64,000 bases of DNA from Paracoccus sulfuroxidans. Lineage in GTDB: Bacteria > Pseudomonadota > Alphaproteobacteria > Rhodobacterales > Rhodobacteraceae. The translations under genes and the position numbers were made by a program. Every line of letters starts with the position of its first letter. The first letter of the stretch is position 1. The notes below the pieces were generated by a model. That model ran no database searches. It had not been told where the DNA came from and was given only the letters and a program-made list of their open reading frames with translations. This document shows, piece after piece, positions 8,275 to 17,486 of the stretch. The stretch lies in the NCBI RefSeq assembly GCF_007830335.1, contig NZ_VLKU01000016.1, positions 1 to 64,000 of the forward strand. The letters run 5' to 3'.

Positions 8275-9222
8275 ATGAAGAAAGCAATAATTCACATTGG
8301 AGTTCACAAAACCGGAACCACAAGCATTCAGAACTGGCTGTGGAATAATCGCTCGGTTTTGTCGTCATCATTTGGATGGGAATACCCAAAAGAATTCTCA
8401 ATTAATAATGCCCACCACGCAATACCATGGTCCGTGATACCTCAATTTGAAGACAACCCTATATCACGCCCCCATCGGACATCAATAGATGCTATTAAAG
8501 CGCGTGTGCAGAAAAAAAGCCAGGTCATTATAAGCTCAGAGCCTTTCTGCATGGCAGACGACAGTGAGGCCGATATCATTCGTGATATTTTTGATGGCTT
8601 TGATACTACCGTTGTGATGTATGTTCGACGCCAAGATAAACTCATTCAATCCGAATACGTGCAAAGGGTTAAGCAGGAAGTTTTTCCTCTTACCGAGCCT
8701 TTCTCAGGATTTTCGGCACTATGGAGATCTCGCGTTCCGTCGCTTGATTTCTTTCATTTGTACAAGCGTTGGTCGCAGCGCTTCGAAAGGGTTGTTGTAA
8801 AGGATTTCGATGCAGCAGTTTGCACAGGTATAATTAAAAGTTTTCTTGAGATTATTGGAGCCGAGAGCGCGGCTCCAGACCGCGAGGTGGCAGAAAATAT
8901 ATCGCTAAATTATCACTACATAGCAGCACTTAGAGAGGCAAATATTATTGATTCTTTCTCGCCAGGCGCTCGAATTGAGCTGGAGAAAAAAATGTCAAAC
9001 ATGAAGTTTCCGCAAGGAAAGCTTTCGTTCTTCAAGGGCGCAACAGCTCAACGATATATGGATCAGTTTATTTCCGGGAACGAAAAATTAACTCTTGATC
9101 TCAATACCAAATTTCTAGGGTTCGACGATAAATTCCCTTATGTACTACCTCACGAATACGTTGAAACGGACGTTAGCCGGTACATAGATTGGTTTCAAAG
9201 AGTTTTAGTGCCGCGATGGTAA
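8275..9222 (+). CDS. Sulfotransferase-family protein
   Basis: A 315-residue protein. The N-terminal KAIIHIGVHKTGTTSIQNWL is the 5'-phosphosulfate loop of PAPS-dependent sulfotransferases, and TTVVMYVRRQDKLIQSEYVQ around residues 113-133 is the 3'-phosphate-binding region (the Arg pair and Ser). No signal peptide or membrane helix is seen, so it should be cytoplasmic. An AAGAAGAAAA precedes the ATG. It lies 45 bp behind the fusion protein that also starts with a sulfotransferase domain, so both may sulfate the same glycan. The gene is clearly more AT-rich than the replicon backbone, a sign of transfer. Confidence 0.8.
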   Translation: MKKAIIHIGVHKTGTTSIQNWLWNNRSVLSSSFGWEYPKEFSINNAHHAIPWSVIPQFEDNPISRPHRTSIDAIKARVQKKSQVIISSEPFCMADDSEADIIRDIFDGFDTTVVMYVRRQDKLIQSEYVQRVKQEVFPLTEPFSGFSALWRSRVPSLDFFHLYKRWSQRFERVVVKDFDAAVCTGIIKSFLEIIGAESAAPDREVAENISLNYHYIAALREANIIDSFSPGARIELEKKMSNMKFPQGKLSFFKGATAQRYMDQFISGNEKLTLDLNTKFLGFDDKFPYVLPHEYVETDVSRYIDWFQRVLVPRW

Positions 9223-9281
9223 TTAAATATTAAACTATTGGAGCATCTTATATATCCTCAATGTGAAAGGCTATCTTAGAA

Positions 9282-9410
9282 TTGAAAGTTTGCGTTTTCC
9301 CGGATGCACTTAGTACAGCGAAGTCCGCAGCCATTCATATATCTGATTTAATCAGGGATAGCACTATCCGCGTTCTCGGCTTGGCAACAGGGCGATCTCC
9401 GATTGAGCCC
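9282..9410 (+). pseudogene. nagB: Glucosamine-6-phosphate deaminase remnant (N-terminus)
   Basis: A frame opening with TTG reads LKVCVFPDALSTAKSAA, then DLIRDSTIRVLGLATGRSP, which resembles the NagB N-terminus with its LGLATGxTP phosphate-binding loop. Similarity stops after about 43 residues. The rest of the 320-bp interval 9223-9579 shows no gene. Confidence 0.5.
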
Positions 9411-9579
9411 AAATCCTCCAATGCAAAATCGCCGGTGAAGCCTCCTGCGGAGCGACAAATCGGTTTTTCATTGAGAATCAACACAGTCCGAATTACAACC
9501 TAAACGGTATTTCGCAGGGAGTTCGCATCCGTCAAGGATGTGCGCATGTATCCCCTTGCCCCAAGGACAGGAGAGCTAT

Positions 9580-11103
9580 TTGCGCATTTACCTGATCGCA
9601 CCAGCGCCGGAGTTCGAAGAAAACGGCGTCCATGTCGACCGGGTTCTGCAGACCAATCCTCCGGCGACGATGATTGCCTCTGCCGCCATTGTGACCGTAG
9701 CCGGGCTGCTGGGTGAGGGGTTTGACCTTCGGCTGTGTGATGAGGTCATCGACGCGCTTGATTTCGACGACCCGGCAGAGGTCATCTGCATCAGCATGAA
9801 CGTCTCTCAGGTCCGGCGCGGACTTCAGATCGCGGCGCAGTTCCGCGCGGCGGGCAAAACAATCATCATCGGCGGCCCGCATGTCTCGCTTGCCCCCGAG
9901 CTTTTCGCGGGCGTCGCCGATTGCATGGTCGAGGGCGAGTTCGAACCGGTCGCAAATGCGCTTGTCGCCGATCTACAGGCCGGACAACTGAAGGCGCATT
10001 ACAAGGGCGGCAAGGCGGATCTGGCGCAGGCGGTGATGCCGCGTTGGGACCTTTACAGCAATGAGCGCGCGCTTCTGGGCACGGTGCAGACCAGCCGTGG
10101 CTGCCCGTTCGAATGCAGCTTTTGCGATGTGATTGCCTATCTGGGCCGCGCGCAGCGCCACAAGCCACCCGAACTGGTGGTGACGGAACTGCAAAACCTC
10201 TATGGGCACGGCTATCGTTCGGTGTTTCTGTCGGATGACAATTTCACGGTCTATCGCAAGCGCACCCGCGCGCTGCTTGAAGCCATCATCGCCTGGAACG
10301 GACGGGAGGGACGATCGCCCGTCGCCCTGACGACGCAGCTGTCGATCGACGTCACGCGCGATCCCGAGCTGCTGGAGCTTTGCAATCAGGCCGGGTTGCG
10401 CAATGCCTTCGTGGGCGTCGAGACCGACAGCGAAACGGCGCTGGCGGCGGTGCAGAAACGCCAGAACCTTCGGCAGAACCGCGTCGAGCAGATCAGCAAC
10501 ATCGTCTCAGCGGGGATTGCGGTGGAAGCCGGTCTGATGGTGGGCTTTGACAGCGACGATCTGGGCTGTTTCGAACGGCAGTTCGATTTTGCCATGGCGC
10601 TGCCCGTGCCGGTGACGCGGGTGTCTGTTCTGTCGGCCCCCGTCGCCACGCCGCTTTACGCGCAACTGAAAGCCGAGGGACGTCTGCTGCCGCAGCAGGA
10701 CCTGAACGCCGGGCTTCTCGGCATGGCGATGACGAATTTCTATCCGGCGAAAATGTCGCGCGAACAGCTGGCCGAGGGCGCGCGCTGGCTGATGCAGGAA
10801 CTGCTGCTGCCAGACAATATCATCAGGCGCCTGACCCATATGGCGCGGCTTCTGAAGCCCGCACCCCTGCATCTGCAGGGTCTGGCTCAGGACGGTCGCG
10901 TTGCGGTCGACAAGGATTTCTCGCTTCGGCTGATGCGGCTCGTCAATCGCACCCCCGGGGGACGGCAAATCCTTGAGGCCTCGGTCGCGCTGTCCTCGGC
11001 CCGCCCCGAGATCGCCCGCGACATTGCGCGCGCGCTGTTCGGGGTCCTGCCACCCTTCCTCTATCAAGCCTCGAAACGCCCACATTCCGGGCGCGCCGCC
11101 TGA
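9580..11103 (+). CDS. B12-binding-domain radical SAM protein
   Basis: A 507-residue enzyme if started at TTG 9580, which follows AGGAGAG by 5 bases; an in-frame ATG at 9538 has no such site. Residues 1-130 form a cobalamin-binding type Rossmann domain (EVICISMNVSQVRRGLQIAAQF, IIGGPHVSLAPELF, without the DxHxxG base-off motif). The radical SAM core follows with SRGCPFECSFCDV (Cx3Cx2C for the 4Fe-4S cluster), then VFLSDDNFTV and GLMVGFDSDD. The C-terminal part fits the DUF4070-type extension of this family. It is followed by an acyl carrier protein and a hydrolase in an apparent operon, so its substrate may be carrier-bound. Substrate is unknown. Confidence 0.88.
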   Translation: MRIYLIAPAPEFEENGVHVDRVLQTNPPATMIASAAIVTVAGLLGEGFDLRLCDEVIDALDFDDPAEVICISMNVSQVRRGLQIAAQFRAAGKTIIIGGPHVSLAPELFAGVADCMVEGEFEPVANALVADLQAGQLKAHYKGGKADLAQAVMPRWDLYSNERALLGTVQTSRGCPFECSFCDVIAYLGRAQRHKPPELVVTELQNLYGHGYRSVFLSDDNFTVYRKRTRALLEAIIAWNGREGRSPVALTTQLSIDVTRDPELLELCNQAGLRNAFVGVETDSETALAAVQKRQNLRQNRVEQISNIVSAGIAVEAGLMVGFDSDDLGCFERQFDFAMALPVPVTRVSVLSAPVATPLYAQLKAEGRLLPQQDLNAGLLGMAMTNFYPAKMSREQLAEGARWLMQELLLPDNIIRRLTHMARLLKPAPLHLQGLAQDGRVAVDKDFSLRLMRLVNRTPGGRQILEASVALSSARPEIARDIARALFGVLPPFLYQASKRPHSGRAA

Positions 11104-11171
11104 GCCATCTCAGGGCCCGATTGCAAACCTCGGGCGGACAAGTTTTCGACGATCAAGAATGGACGCGCCCG

Positions 11172-11423
11172 ATGGCCACACCCGACAAACACAGCCTTGT
11201 TGAATTCCTGCGCGCCGAGGTGGCCAAACGCACGGACACCGATCCGAGCAAGGTGACGGAACGCTCCGATCTTGTCGATCTGCGCCTGTCCTCCAGCGAG
11301 GCCGTGCTGCTTTGCTGCGATATCGAGGACGAATTCAGGATCGAGTTCGAGCCATCACTGGTTTTCTCGACAGGCACGCTTGGCGAGTTCGCTGACGCCA
11401 TCATCTCTGCCCAGGCGGCGTGA
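11172..11423 (+). CDS. Acyl carrier protein-like protein
   Basis: An 83-residue four-helix carrier protein. The prosthetic-group region reads LRLSSSEAVLLCCDIEDEF, where the second Ser aligns with the Ser of the usual DSL motif; the flanking Asp and Leu are replaced by Ser. The rest, including FRIEFEPS and TLGEFADAI, is ordinary for the family. The ATG at 11172 gives the usual length, and an upstream in-frame start would add 17 residues. Its stop overlaps the start of the next gene (GTGA). Phosphopantetheine could come from the transferase at 18698-19405. Confidence 0.8.
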   Translation: MATPDKHSLVEFLRAEVAKRTDTDPSKVTERSDLVDLRLSSSEAVLLCCDIEDEFRIEFEPSLVFSTGTLGEFADAIISAQAA

Positions 11424-12418
11424 AGCCGTACCCTTTCATGAACGCGCGACGGCTTGCGGCCCTGAAGATGCTTGCGACCTCCTGGCCGGGATCGGTCGAG
11501 GGGGGGCAGGGGCTTGTCCATATGATCAACCCCTCGGGTCACAGGCCGCCGCTGATCTGGGTCTTCAACGCCGAAACCGAGTTCCGGGCGCTTTCCGAGA
11601 CGCTTGGACCTGACCAGCCCGTCATCGGCCTGAGGTCCCTTAATCTCATCGTGCCGTATTCCGACATGCGCGTCCGGGATCAGGATGAACTGGGACGACA
11701 TTACGGGGAGATCCTGTCACCGATCCTGTCGGGCCGCCCCTGCTTTGTCGGGGGCAACTGCCAGGCCGCACATATTTCCTGCGCCATCGCCGCGCATTTC
11801 CTGACGCAAGCGCAGCCTGTTCTGGGCCTTCTGTCGATTGATGCGGAAAACCTGCTGCCGCTGCCCATTCCCTATGCCGCGATCTTCGGTGAGTTCAGCC
11901 AAGAGTTTAATCCCTGCCTGAAAGGGGCCAATCTTTTCCCGCTCTGGCATCGCGCGTTCCGGGAAGTCAGCCCCAGAACGCTGCCCGCCGGGCATGGCGA
12001 GTATTTCACCGCGCCCTCGCTGTCGGTTCTGGCGGCGCATGTTTCCAGCTTCATCGACCACTACCACGGCAGGCTTGTTCAGCCGCAGGCTTCGCGTGGA
12101 CAGCACGCCCTCTGTAGCAAGGTTTCCCTGCCGCCGCAGATGCGGACAGGCGAGAGCGTTTTCGTCTCGCACCCAGACGGAGTCCGTGTGCCCGGTGATA
12201 TTCTGGCGCGCTGGCATGATCATCAAAACCCAAGCCTGATCATGCGCGCCCATCCTGTTCGCGGCGACACCACAGGTGCAGGTGGCTTTGATCTTCTTGC
12301 GCCCGACACTCCGGGCGCTTGGGAGCTGCAGCTGTTCCGCTGCCAGATCGGCATCGGCCCAGTCCACTGGGCTGCGGACATTCGTCAATCCCGGCTTATT
12401 CAGATCGACCCGGCTTAG
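11420..12418 (+). CDS. Alpha/beta hydrolase-like (thioesterase-type) protein with Cys nucleophile elbow
   Basis: A 332-residue protein starting at GTG 11420, overlapping the carrier-protein stop by 4 bases, so translation is coupled. The region PPLIWVFNAETEFRALSETLGPDQPVIG resembles the start of thioesterase domains in carrier-protein systems. The nucleophile elbow reads CFVGGNCQAAHISCAIAAHFL: a Cys replaces the usual Ser, as in PHA synthase-related and DUF3141 proteins. The catalytic Asp and His could not be placed. Residues 230-332 form an extra C-terminal region of unknown fold. A role in releasing or transferring an acyl group from the adjacent carrier protein is inferred. Confidence 0.65.
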   Translation: MKPYPFMNARRLAALKMLATSWPGSVEGGQGLVHMINPSGHRPPLIWVFNAETEFRALSETLGPDQPVIGLRSLNLIVPYSDMRVRDQDELGRHYGEILSPILSGRPCFVGGNCQAAHISCAIAAHFLTQAQPVLGLLSIDAENLLPLPIPYAAIFGEFSQEFNPCLKGANLFPLWHRAFREVSPRTLPAGHGEYFTAPSLSVLAAHVSSFIDHYHGRLVQPQASRGQHALCSKVSLPPQMRTGESVFVSHPDGVRVPGDILARWHDHQNPSLIMRAHPVRGDTTGAGGFDLLAPDTPGAWELQLFRCQIGIGPVHWAADIRQSRLIQIDPA

Positions 12419-12756
12419 GTAATGCAGGCCCGCACGCGGTCCAGATCAGGGCAGCGCGGAACCTCATAAACGTGCCTTACCCTGATCAAAGCCTACCCGA
12501 ACTGCAATGCCACGATCACGGCATGCGCCCACATCACCCTCCCCGATTGCAGGTCATCCGATCAGCGCCGTTTCCGCCAAATTCGGCCAGCATAAGTAGC
12601 TTCAGCCCAATCCAGATCGCGATGCAGAAAAAATGATCACGGGATCCGGCCCAATAGCGCAGTGAAGTCCCGGCGCGTCCGGCTTTTTTCGCCGCGTAGT
12701 TGTACCCTAACCGGCCCCGAGGCGTTAGAACTGAACTTGAAAGTGTTAAGGGGTAG
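12419..12756. other. Non-coding interval before the RTX gene
   Basis: No convincing gene on either strand. The only clear signal is the ribosome-binding site AAGGGGTAG just before the RTX start. No strong T-tailed hairpin was seen, so whether the RTX gene belongs to the upstream operon is open. Confidence 0.5.
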
Positions 12757-15303
12757 ATGATGGCGACGATCAACGGCACCAGCGGCAACGATACTCTGAG
12801 CGGAACGGCGGGGGCGGACACGTTCTTCGGAAGGGGCGGCAATGACGTGATGAACGGTCTTGCTGGCAATGACAGGTTCTACAACGCGCCCAATGGATTT
12901 CTGGATACCGGCCGGTCGACCATCCGGGGTGGCGAAGGCAACGACCGAATCGAGGCCGATGGCGGGAATGACGTCTACGATGGCGGCGCCGGCGTTGACA
13001 CTGTGGATTTCTCCGATTTCAATGGCGATGTGACCAGAACCGTCGTGGATCTGCGCATCACCGTGGCTCAGGATACCGGCTGGGGTCTGGACAGACTCTC
13101 CGGGATTGAGAACCTGACCGCCTCCTATAATGCCATCAATGTCTGGTTAGGCGGAAACGAGTTTGCGAACCGGCTGACCAGCCTCGGCGACGGGTCGGAC
13201 AGCCTCTATGGTTTTGCTGGCAACGACACGCTGGAAGGCGCTTCCGGGAATGACTATCTGCATGGTGGCAATGGCAATGACAGCCTGATTGCCGAAGGCA
13301 CGGGCAATCGCCTCTATGGCGGGGCCGGAGATGATTTCATCCGGGTCTATACGCCTTCCCGAGGCAATGTGATCGACGGTGGATTGGGCACGGACACATT
13401 GTACTACTACGAGTTCAACGGTGTGATTGACCTCAATCAGCCCGCCGCAGGCGCGGAAACCATCAGGGGGATCGAGATCTTCGAGTTTTCCCGGGGCGCC
13501 TCGACCATCCGTGGGACCGCTGCGGCTGAACGCTTCGAGACTGACGGGGTCGCGCTGGTCCTCGATGGCGGCGCTGGCAATAACCATTTTGAGGACTATG
13601 GCTCGACCGGTCGTATCATCGCCGGGCTGGGTAATGATACCTTTGATCTCTCGAACAGCTTGCTGAACGTCTATGGCGGAGAGGGCAACGATACGATCGA
13701 TATGACCTGGGTCAACGGCACGGATCAGGTCGTAAGCGGCGGTGCCGGTGACGATTTTCTGGATCTGACCTGGGCCGGATACGGCGGTGCGACCGGCCAG
13801 AGTTTCCATGGCGGCGCCGGCAACGACACGATCCATTCCTCTGCAGCCTATTCGGCCATCGCCATTGTCGGGGGCGAGGGCAACGATTCCATCCGCGTCG
13901 GCCGGTCGCAGGATCAGGTACGGGCCTCGGGCGGTGACGGGAACGACTACATTTCTGTCGAGGTGATCACCTCCAGCCAGCCCACCTCGTCCGTGATCGA
14001 CGGTGGCGCGGGAAATGACACCATTCTGGCCGTGTCCGGAGACTTTGGCTCAACCTCTGGCGTCGGCGCTGAACTGCGCGGCGGGCTGGGCAATGATTCC
14101 ATCACAGGCACGAATTTCCGCGACACGCTGAACGGCGGCGACGGGAACGACACGCTGATCGGCGGGGCCGGTGGTGATCTGCATATCGGCGGCGCGGGCA
14201 TCGACTATGTCAGCTATGCGGGATACGATGCCGTGACCGTCAGCATGCTGAACTCCTCGCATTCGACAGGCATCGCCCTTGGGGACCAGTTCACCGATGT
14301 CGAAGGGCTCATCGGCTCGTCGGGTAACGATACGTTCATCGCGAATTCCCAGAACAACATACTGCTGGGCATGAATGGCAACGATCACCTGATGGCAGGT
14401 GCCGGGGCTGACACTCTGGACGGAGGCTCGGGCCGCGACACGCTGGATGGCGGCGCCGGATTCGATGTCGTCACCTACATGTCCGCTTCGATCGGTGTGA
14501 CCGTGAATATGGGAAGCAGCAGTTCCGGATACGGGGATGCACGGGGTGATCAGTATATCAGCATCGAGTCGATCATCAGCACGCGCTTTGTCGACCAGCT
14601 TTATGGCGATACGGCGGACAACCGGCTGAACGGCATGGGGGGCAATGACCTTGTCGCGGGCGGGGCTGGCAATGACGTGCTGATCGGAGAGGCCGGAAAC
14701 GACCAACTGGATGGTGGGCTGGGCAACGATCTGCTGCAGGGCGGGGCCGGTAACGACACGCTGGCCGGAGGCGTCGGGGCGGACACGCTGGACGGCGGCG
14801 CGGGACAGGACGTCGTCACCTATGCGGCCGCCATCGTGGGGCTGAGGATCAATATGGGCACGCCCGCTCAATCGACCTTCATGGCCAATGGCGACCGCTT
14901 CATCGGGGTCGAGAGCATTCAGGCCACGCGCTTTAACGACCAGGTCTATGGCGATACGGGGGACAACCACCTCTATGGCATGGGCGGCAACGACCTGCTG
15001 GCAGGCGGCGCGGGCATGGACTGGCTGATCGGTGGGGCTGGCAATGACGTGCTCCAAGGCGGGCTCGGAGACGACAATTTCGTCTTCGGGCGGGGCTTCA
15101 ACCGCGATACGGTCAGCGATTTTCAGGACAATTTCGACACGATCCGCCTGCAGGGCTTTGCCGGGGTCACCAACTTTGCCCAGGCCCGCAGCCATGCCAC
15201 GCAACAGGGGCAGGATGTAGTCTTCGACTTCGGGAATGGCGACGTTCTGACGGTGCGCAACACCACCATCGGCGCGCTGGCCGACGATCTGGTCTTTGCC
15301 TGA
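12757..15303 (+). CDS. RTX (hemolysin-type calcium-binding) secreted protein
   Basis: An 848-residue acidic protein made almost wholly of RTX nonapeptides (GGxGxDxLx), for example GGAGNDTL and GGLGNDLLQGG, which bind calcium outside the cell as beta-rolls. Three longer modules of about 90 residues recur from about residue 480, each with a stretch like VTYMSASIGVTVNMG, a loop with GDQY or GDRF, and RFxDQxYGD. No N-terminal signal is present; the C-terminal part (FGRGFNRDTVSDFQ, then DVLTVRNTTIGALADDLVFA) is typical of type I secretion substrates. No catalytic domain is seen and no ABC exporter is nearby. ATG at 12757 and 12760 are both possible starts. Confidence 0.9.
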   Translation: MMATINGTSGNDTLSGTAGADTFFGRGGNDVMNGLAGNDRFYNAPNGFLDTGRSTIRGGEGNDRIEADGGNDVYDGGAGVDTVDFSDFNGDVTRTVVDLRITVAQDTGWGLDRLSGIENLTASYNAINVWLGGNEFANRLTSLGDGSDSLYGFAGNDTLEGASGNDYLHGGNGNDSLIAEGTGNRLYGGAGDDFIRVYTPSRGNVIDGGLGTDTLYYYEFNGVIDLNQPAAGAETIRGIEIFEFSRGASTIRGTAAAERFETDGVALVLDGGAGNNHFEDYGSTGRIIAGLGNDTFDLSNSLLNVYGGEGNDTIDMTWVNGTDQVVSGGAGDDFLDLTWAGYGGATGQSFHGGAGNDTIHSSAAYSAIAIVGGEGNDSIRVGRSQDQVRASGGDGNDYISVEVITSSQPTSSVIDGGAGNDTILAVSGDFGSTSGVGAELRGGLGNDSITGTNFRDTLNGGDGNDTLIGGAGGDLHIGGAGIDYVSYAGYDAVTVSMLNSSHSTGIALGDQFTDVEGLIGSSGNDTFIANSQNNILLGMNGNDHLMAGAGADTLDGGSGRDTLDGGAGFDVVTYMSASIGVTVNMGSSSSGYGDARGDQYISIESIISTRFVDQLYGDTADNRLNGMGGNDLVAGGAGNDVLIGEAGNDQLDGGLGNDLLQGGAGNDTLAGGVGADTLDGGAGQDVVTYAAAIVGLRINMGTPAQSTFMANGDRFIGVESIQATRFNDQVYGDTGDNHLYGMGGNDLLAGGAGMDWLIGGAGNDVLQGGLGDDNFVFGRGFNRDTVSDFQDNFDTIRLQGFAGVTNFAQARSHATQQGQDVVFDFGNGDVLTVRNTTIGALADDLVFA

Positions 15304-15363
15304 TCTGCGATCCTATTCAAAGGCTTGCTCTGCCACGGCGGGGCAAGCCCTCAAGAACCCCGC

Positions 15364-15720
15364 TCAGCTTCCGGTCAGCGCGCTGGTCAGGTTCGGCGTG
15401 ACCCGCGTGGCCGAGGCCGCCGCCGGATCGCGATACGAGCGGCTGCCGCTCATGATGCCCTGCACCACGCCGTCGCAATAGCGGCCCTTGGCCCCGCGCG
15501 ATCCCTCTGCCACCCCCTGCCGCGCCGCATCCGCCATACATTGCGAGCGGACGACCTGCCGCAGGTTCGGGTCGTCCAGCATGGCCGTGCGCACCTTCGC
15601 GAAATGCTGCTGCTGGGCTTGCGCGGGCGGCACCATCTTCTTCTGCACATCCTCGCAACCGGCCAGCGATCCGACCGCCGCCAGCGAAATCATCGCCATT
15701 AGAAACCGCGCCATGCGCAT
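15364..15720 (-). CDS. Small lipoprotein of unknown function
   Basis: A 118-residue precursor from ATG 15720, close behind AAGGGGGGA; ATG 15714 is equally possible. The signal ends in the lipobox SLAGC, with Asp two residues beyond the Cys, which favours inner-membrane retention by the usual rule. The mature part has coiled segments (QAQQQHFAKVRTAMLDDPN) and Cys residues in RSQCMADAA and GRYCDGVVQ that could form a disulfide. A broken copy lies at 29480-29754 on the other strand. Confidence 0.7.
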   Translation of the reverse strand: MRMARFLMAMISLAAVGSLAGCEDVQKKMVPPAQAQQQHFAKVRTAMLDDPNLRQVVRSQCMADAARQGVAEGSRGAKGRYCDGVVQGIMSGSRSYRDPAAASATRVTPNLTSALTGS

Positions 15721-15839
15721 TCCCCCCTTAACGTCAAAACATGGGGAAAGCTTGCGACCGGAATGCGGACAAATCAAGCAATTATCCGCGCAGAACTGGC
15801 GCCGCCCGGCGCCAGTGACGTGACATTTTTTGCCGCCCC

Positions 15840-17486
15840 TCAGCCCCCCAGCTGGCTGTATTCCAGCATCATATAGCGGGCGGGCTTGTTCTTCTTCTCA
15901 TTGCCTTCATCGCTCATCAGCAACAGGCGCGGCTGGCCATCCACGACAATCGAGTCGATGGATTCGACGTTGTTGAGGTTGATGATATCGGGCAGCGCAA
16001 TCGGCTCGGGCGGGACCGAGGGCTCGCCCGACCAGGACCAGAGCTGCGAATAGCGGTTTCCCTCATGACCCTCGATCTCGTTGACGATCAGGAAACTGCC
16101 CAGCACCGGATCATAGCTGAGCGCGCGGATGCCGCCGCCCTTCAGATCCAGCAGGATGGGCCGGCCAAAGCGCGGCGCGGCGGTGCCGTCGAAGACCTCG
16201 CCCGGGTTGGTGATCGCCAGCGCGATGGACATGTCCCCCGCCATCGGCTCTCGCAGGCCAACCAGCAGGTGCCTCGCCTCGCGGTAATAGGACAGGCCCT
16301 CGATGTTCAGCTTTTCGAAATCGACCTCCTCGCCGCTGAGTTCGCGGATCGCCGCCTTCAGATCATCGGCGGCCATCAGGTCATCGCGCAGCTTGGTATA
16401 GCTGGCGATCTGGCCCGCCGCGTTCCCTTCGATGCGGAAGCGCAGCATCTGTTCGCGGTCGGGGCGGCGCTCTCCGTCATTGTTCATCGAATGCGAGGTG
16501 GTCGCATAGACGTTGTTCGCATCATCGATCGACAGCCCCTCCAGATCGCTGAGCTTGCGGCCAAAGGCGCGGGTGATCTTCAGATCGGTCGAGGCGTTTT
16601 CGACCAGCCTGCCATCCTCGGCCAGGGACATGATGCTTATGGCGCGCGAGGCCTCGTCCTCGACCACCAGAATGCGGCCATCGGCCAGCTGCTGCACAGC
16701 AGAGGGTTCATAGATATCCTCGAACTCGGCGATCCCCAGGTTCTGCAGCCGGGGCGCACCGCTGCCGCCGACGCCCGGGAACAGGCCGATGAAGGATTTC
16801 ACGCTGAGAAACGCGATGACCGAGGCCAGAAGCCCCCAGCGAAAGACCGTATAGGAGACATCCAGAAAGCGGAATTTCCGGTCCGCGACCTGACCCAGCC
16901 AGTAAATCTGGTCGGTCATCTGGTGATAGATCTCATCGCGGTCGCGCAGCAGCTCCTGCATGCGTTCCCAGTTTTCATCGCGCGTCAGCCGGACCCGGTG
17001 CTCATAGATCAGCAGGTTGATCGGCTCGCCCTCGGGAGCATCGTGGCGACGGTCCAGATAGTCGCGCAGGTCGCGCAGCCGCGCCTGACGGCGAAAGACC
17101 GCGACCGCCCATTCGCGCAGCGCGGTGAAGACCCCTGCCCGCTCTGGCGATGCCGCCAGCAGCGCGAAGATGATCGAGGCGGCGGCGGTCATCATGAACA
17201 CCCCCGCAGGCAGCAGGAAGGCCGCCGTCTGGGCAAAGATGAACGCGCCCGAGATCATCAGCGCCGAGATGATCAGCCCGTTCAACGAGATCATGATATT
17301 GGCCTTGGTAGCCGCCAGCGCGATCAAATCCAGCTCGGCCCGCGTGGCGTTGCGAAACATCGTCTCGACCGCTTTCGAGGAGCCAAGCTGCTTCTCTTTC
17401 GGCGGGAGCGCGGTTGCATCCTCGGGGATGCCTTCGACCACAGGGTCACTGCCCGCCGCCGGGCCTTTTGCTGTCTTCCGGGCCAT
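15840..17486 (-). CDS. Fusion of Pycsar-effector-type membrane domain (PycTM) and DUF3616 propeller
   Basis: A 548-residue protein with a good ribosome site (AAAGGGGAAG). Residues 40-250 fit the PycTM/DUF5706 family: MFRNATRAELDLIALAATKAN with the ATKAN motif, membrane helices at about 62-85, 90-110 and 225-245, and MTDQIYWLGQVADRKFRFL before the last helix. Residues 260-545 fit DUF3616: DLEGLSIDDANNVYATTSHS, EGLSYYREARHLLVGLREP and GGGIRALSYDP, expected to form a beta-propeller. In known Pycsar systems PycTM proteins are triggered by cCMP or cUMP to damage the membrane; no cyclase gene is visible next to it here. Topology would place the propeller either side of the inner membrane. Function remains open. 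Confidence 0.65.
   Translation of the reverse strand: MARKTAKGPAAGSDPVVEGIPEDATALPPKEKQLGSSKAVETMFRNATRAELDLIALAATKANIMISLNGLIISALMISGAFIFAQTAAFLLPAGVFMMTAAASIIFALLAASPERAGVFTALREWAVAVFRRQARLRDLRDYLDRRHDAPEGEPINLLIYEHRVRLTRDENWERMQELLRDRDEIYHQMTDQIYWLGQVADRKFRFLDVSYTVFRWGLLASVIAFLSVKSFIGLFPGVGGSGAPRLQNLGIAEFEDIYEPSAVQQLADGRILVVEDEASRAISIMSLAEDGRLVENASTDLKITRAFGRKLSDLEGLSIDDANNVYATTSHSMNNDGERRPDREQMLRFRIEGNAAGQIASYTKLRDDLMAADDLKAAIRELSGEEVDFEKLNIEGLSYYREARHLLVGLREPMAGDMSIALAITNPGEVFDGTAAPRFGRPILLDLKGGGIRALSYDPVLGSFLIVNEIEGHEGNRYSQLWSWSGEPSVPPEPIALPDIINLNNVESIDSIVVDGQPRLLLMSDEGNEKKNKPARYMMLEYSQLGG

Noticed and set aside
12534..15320. Long minus-strand frames across the RTX gene (for example 14050-15204)
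   Set aside because: They mirror the Gly/Asp-rich repeats on the other strand, have no family features and overlap a clear RTX protein.
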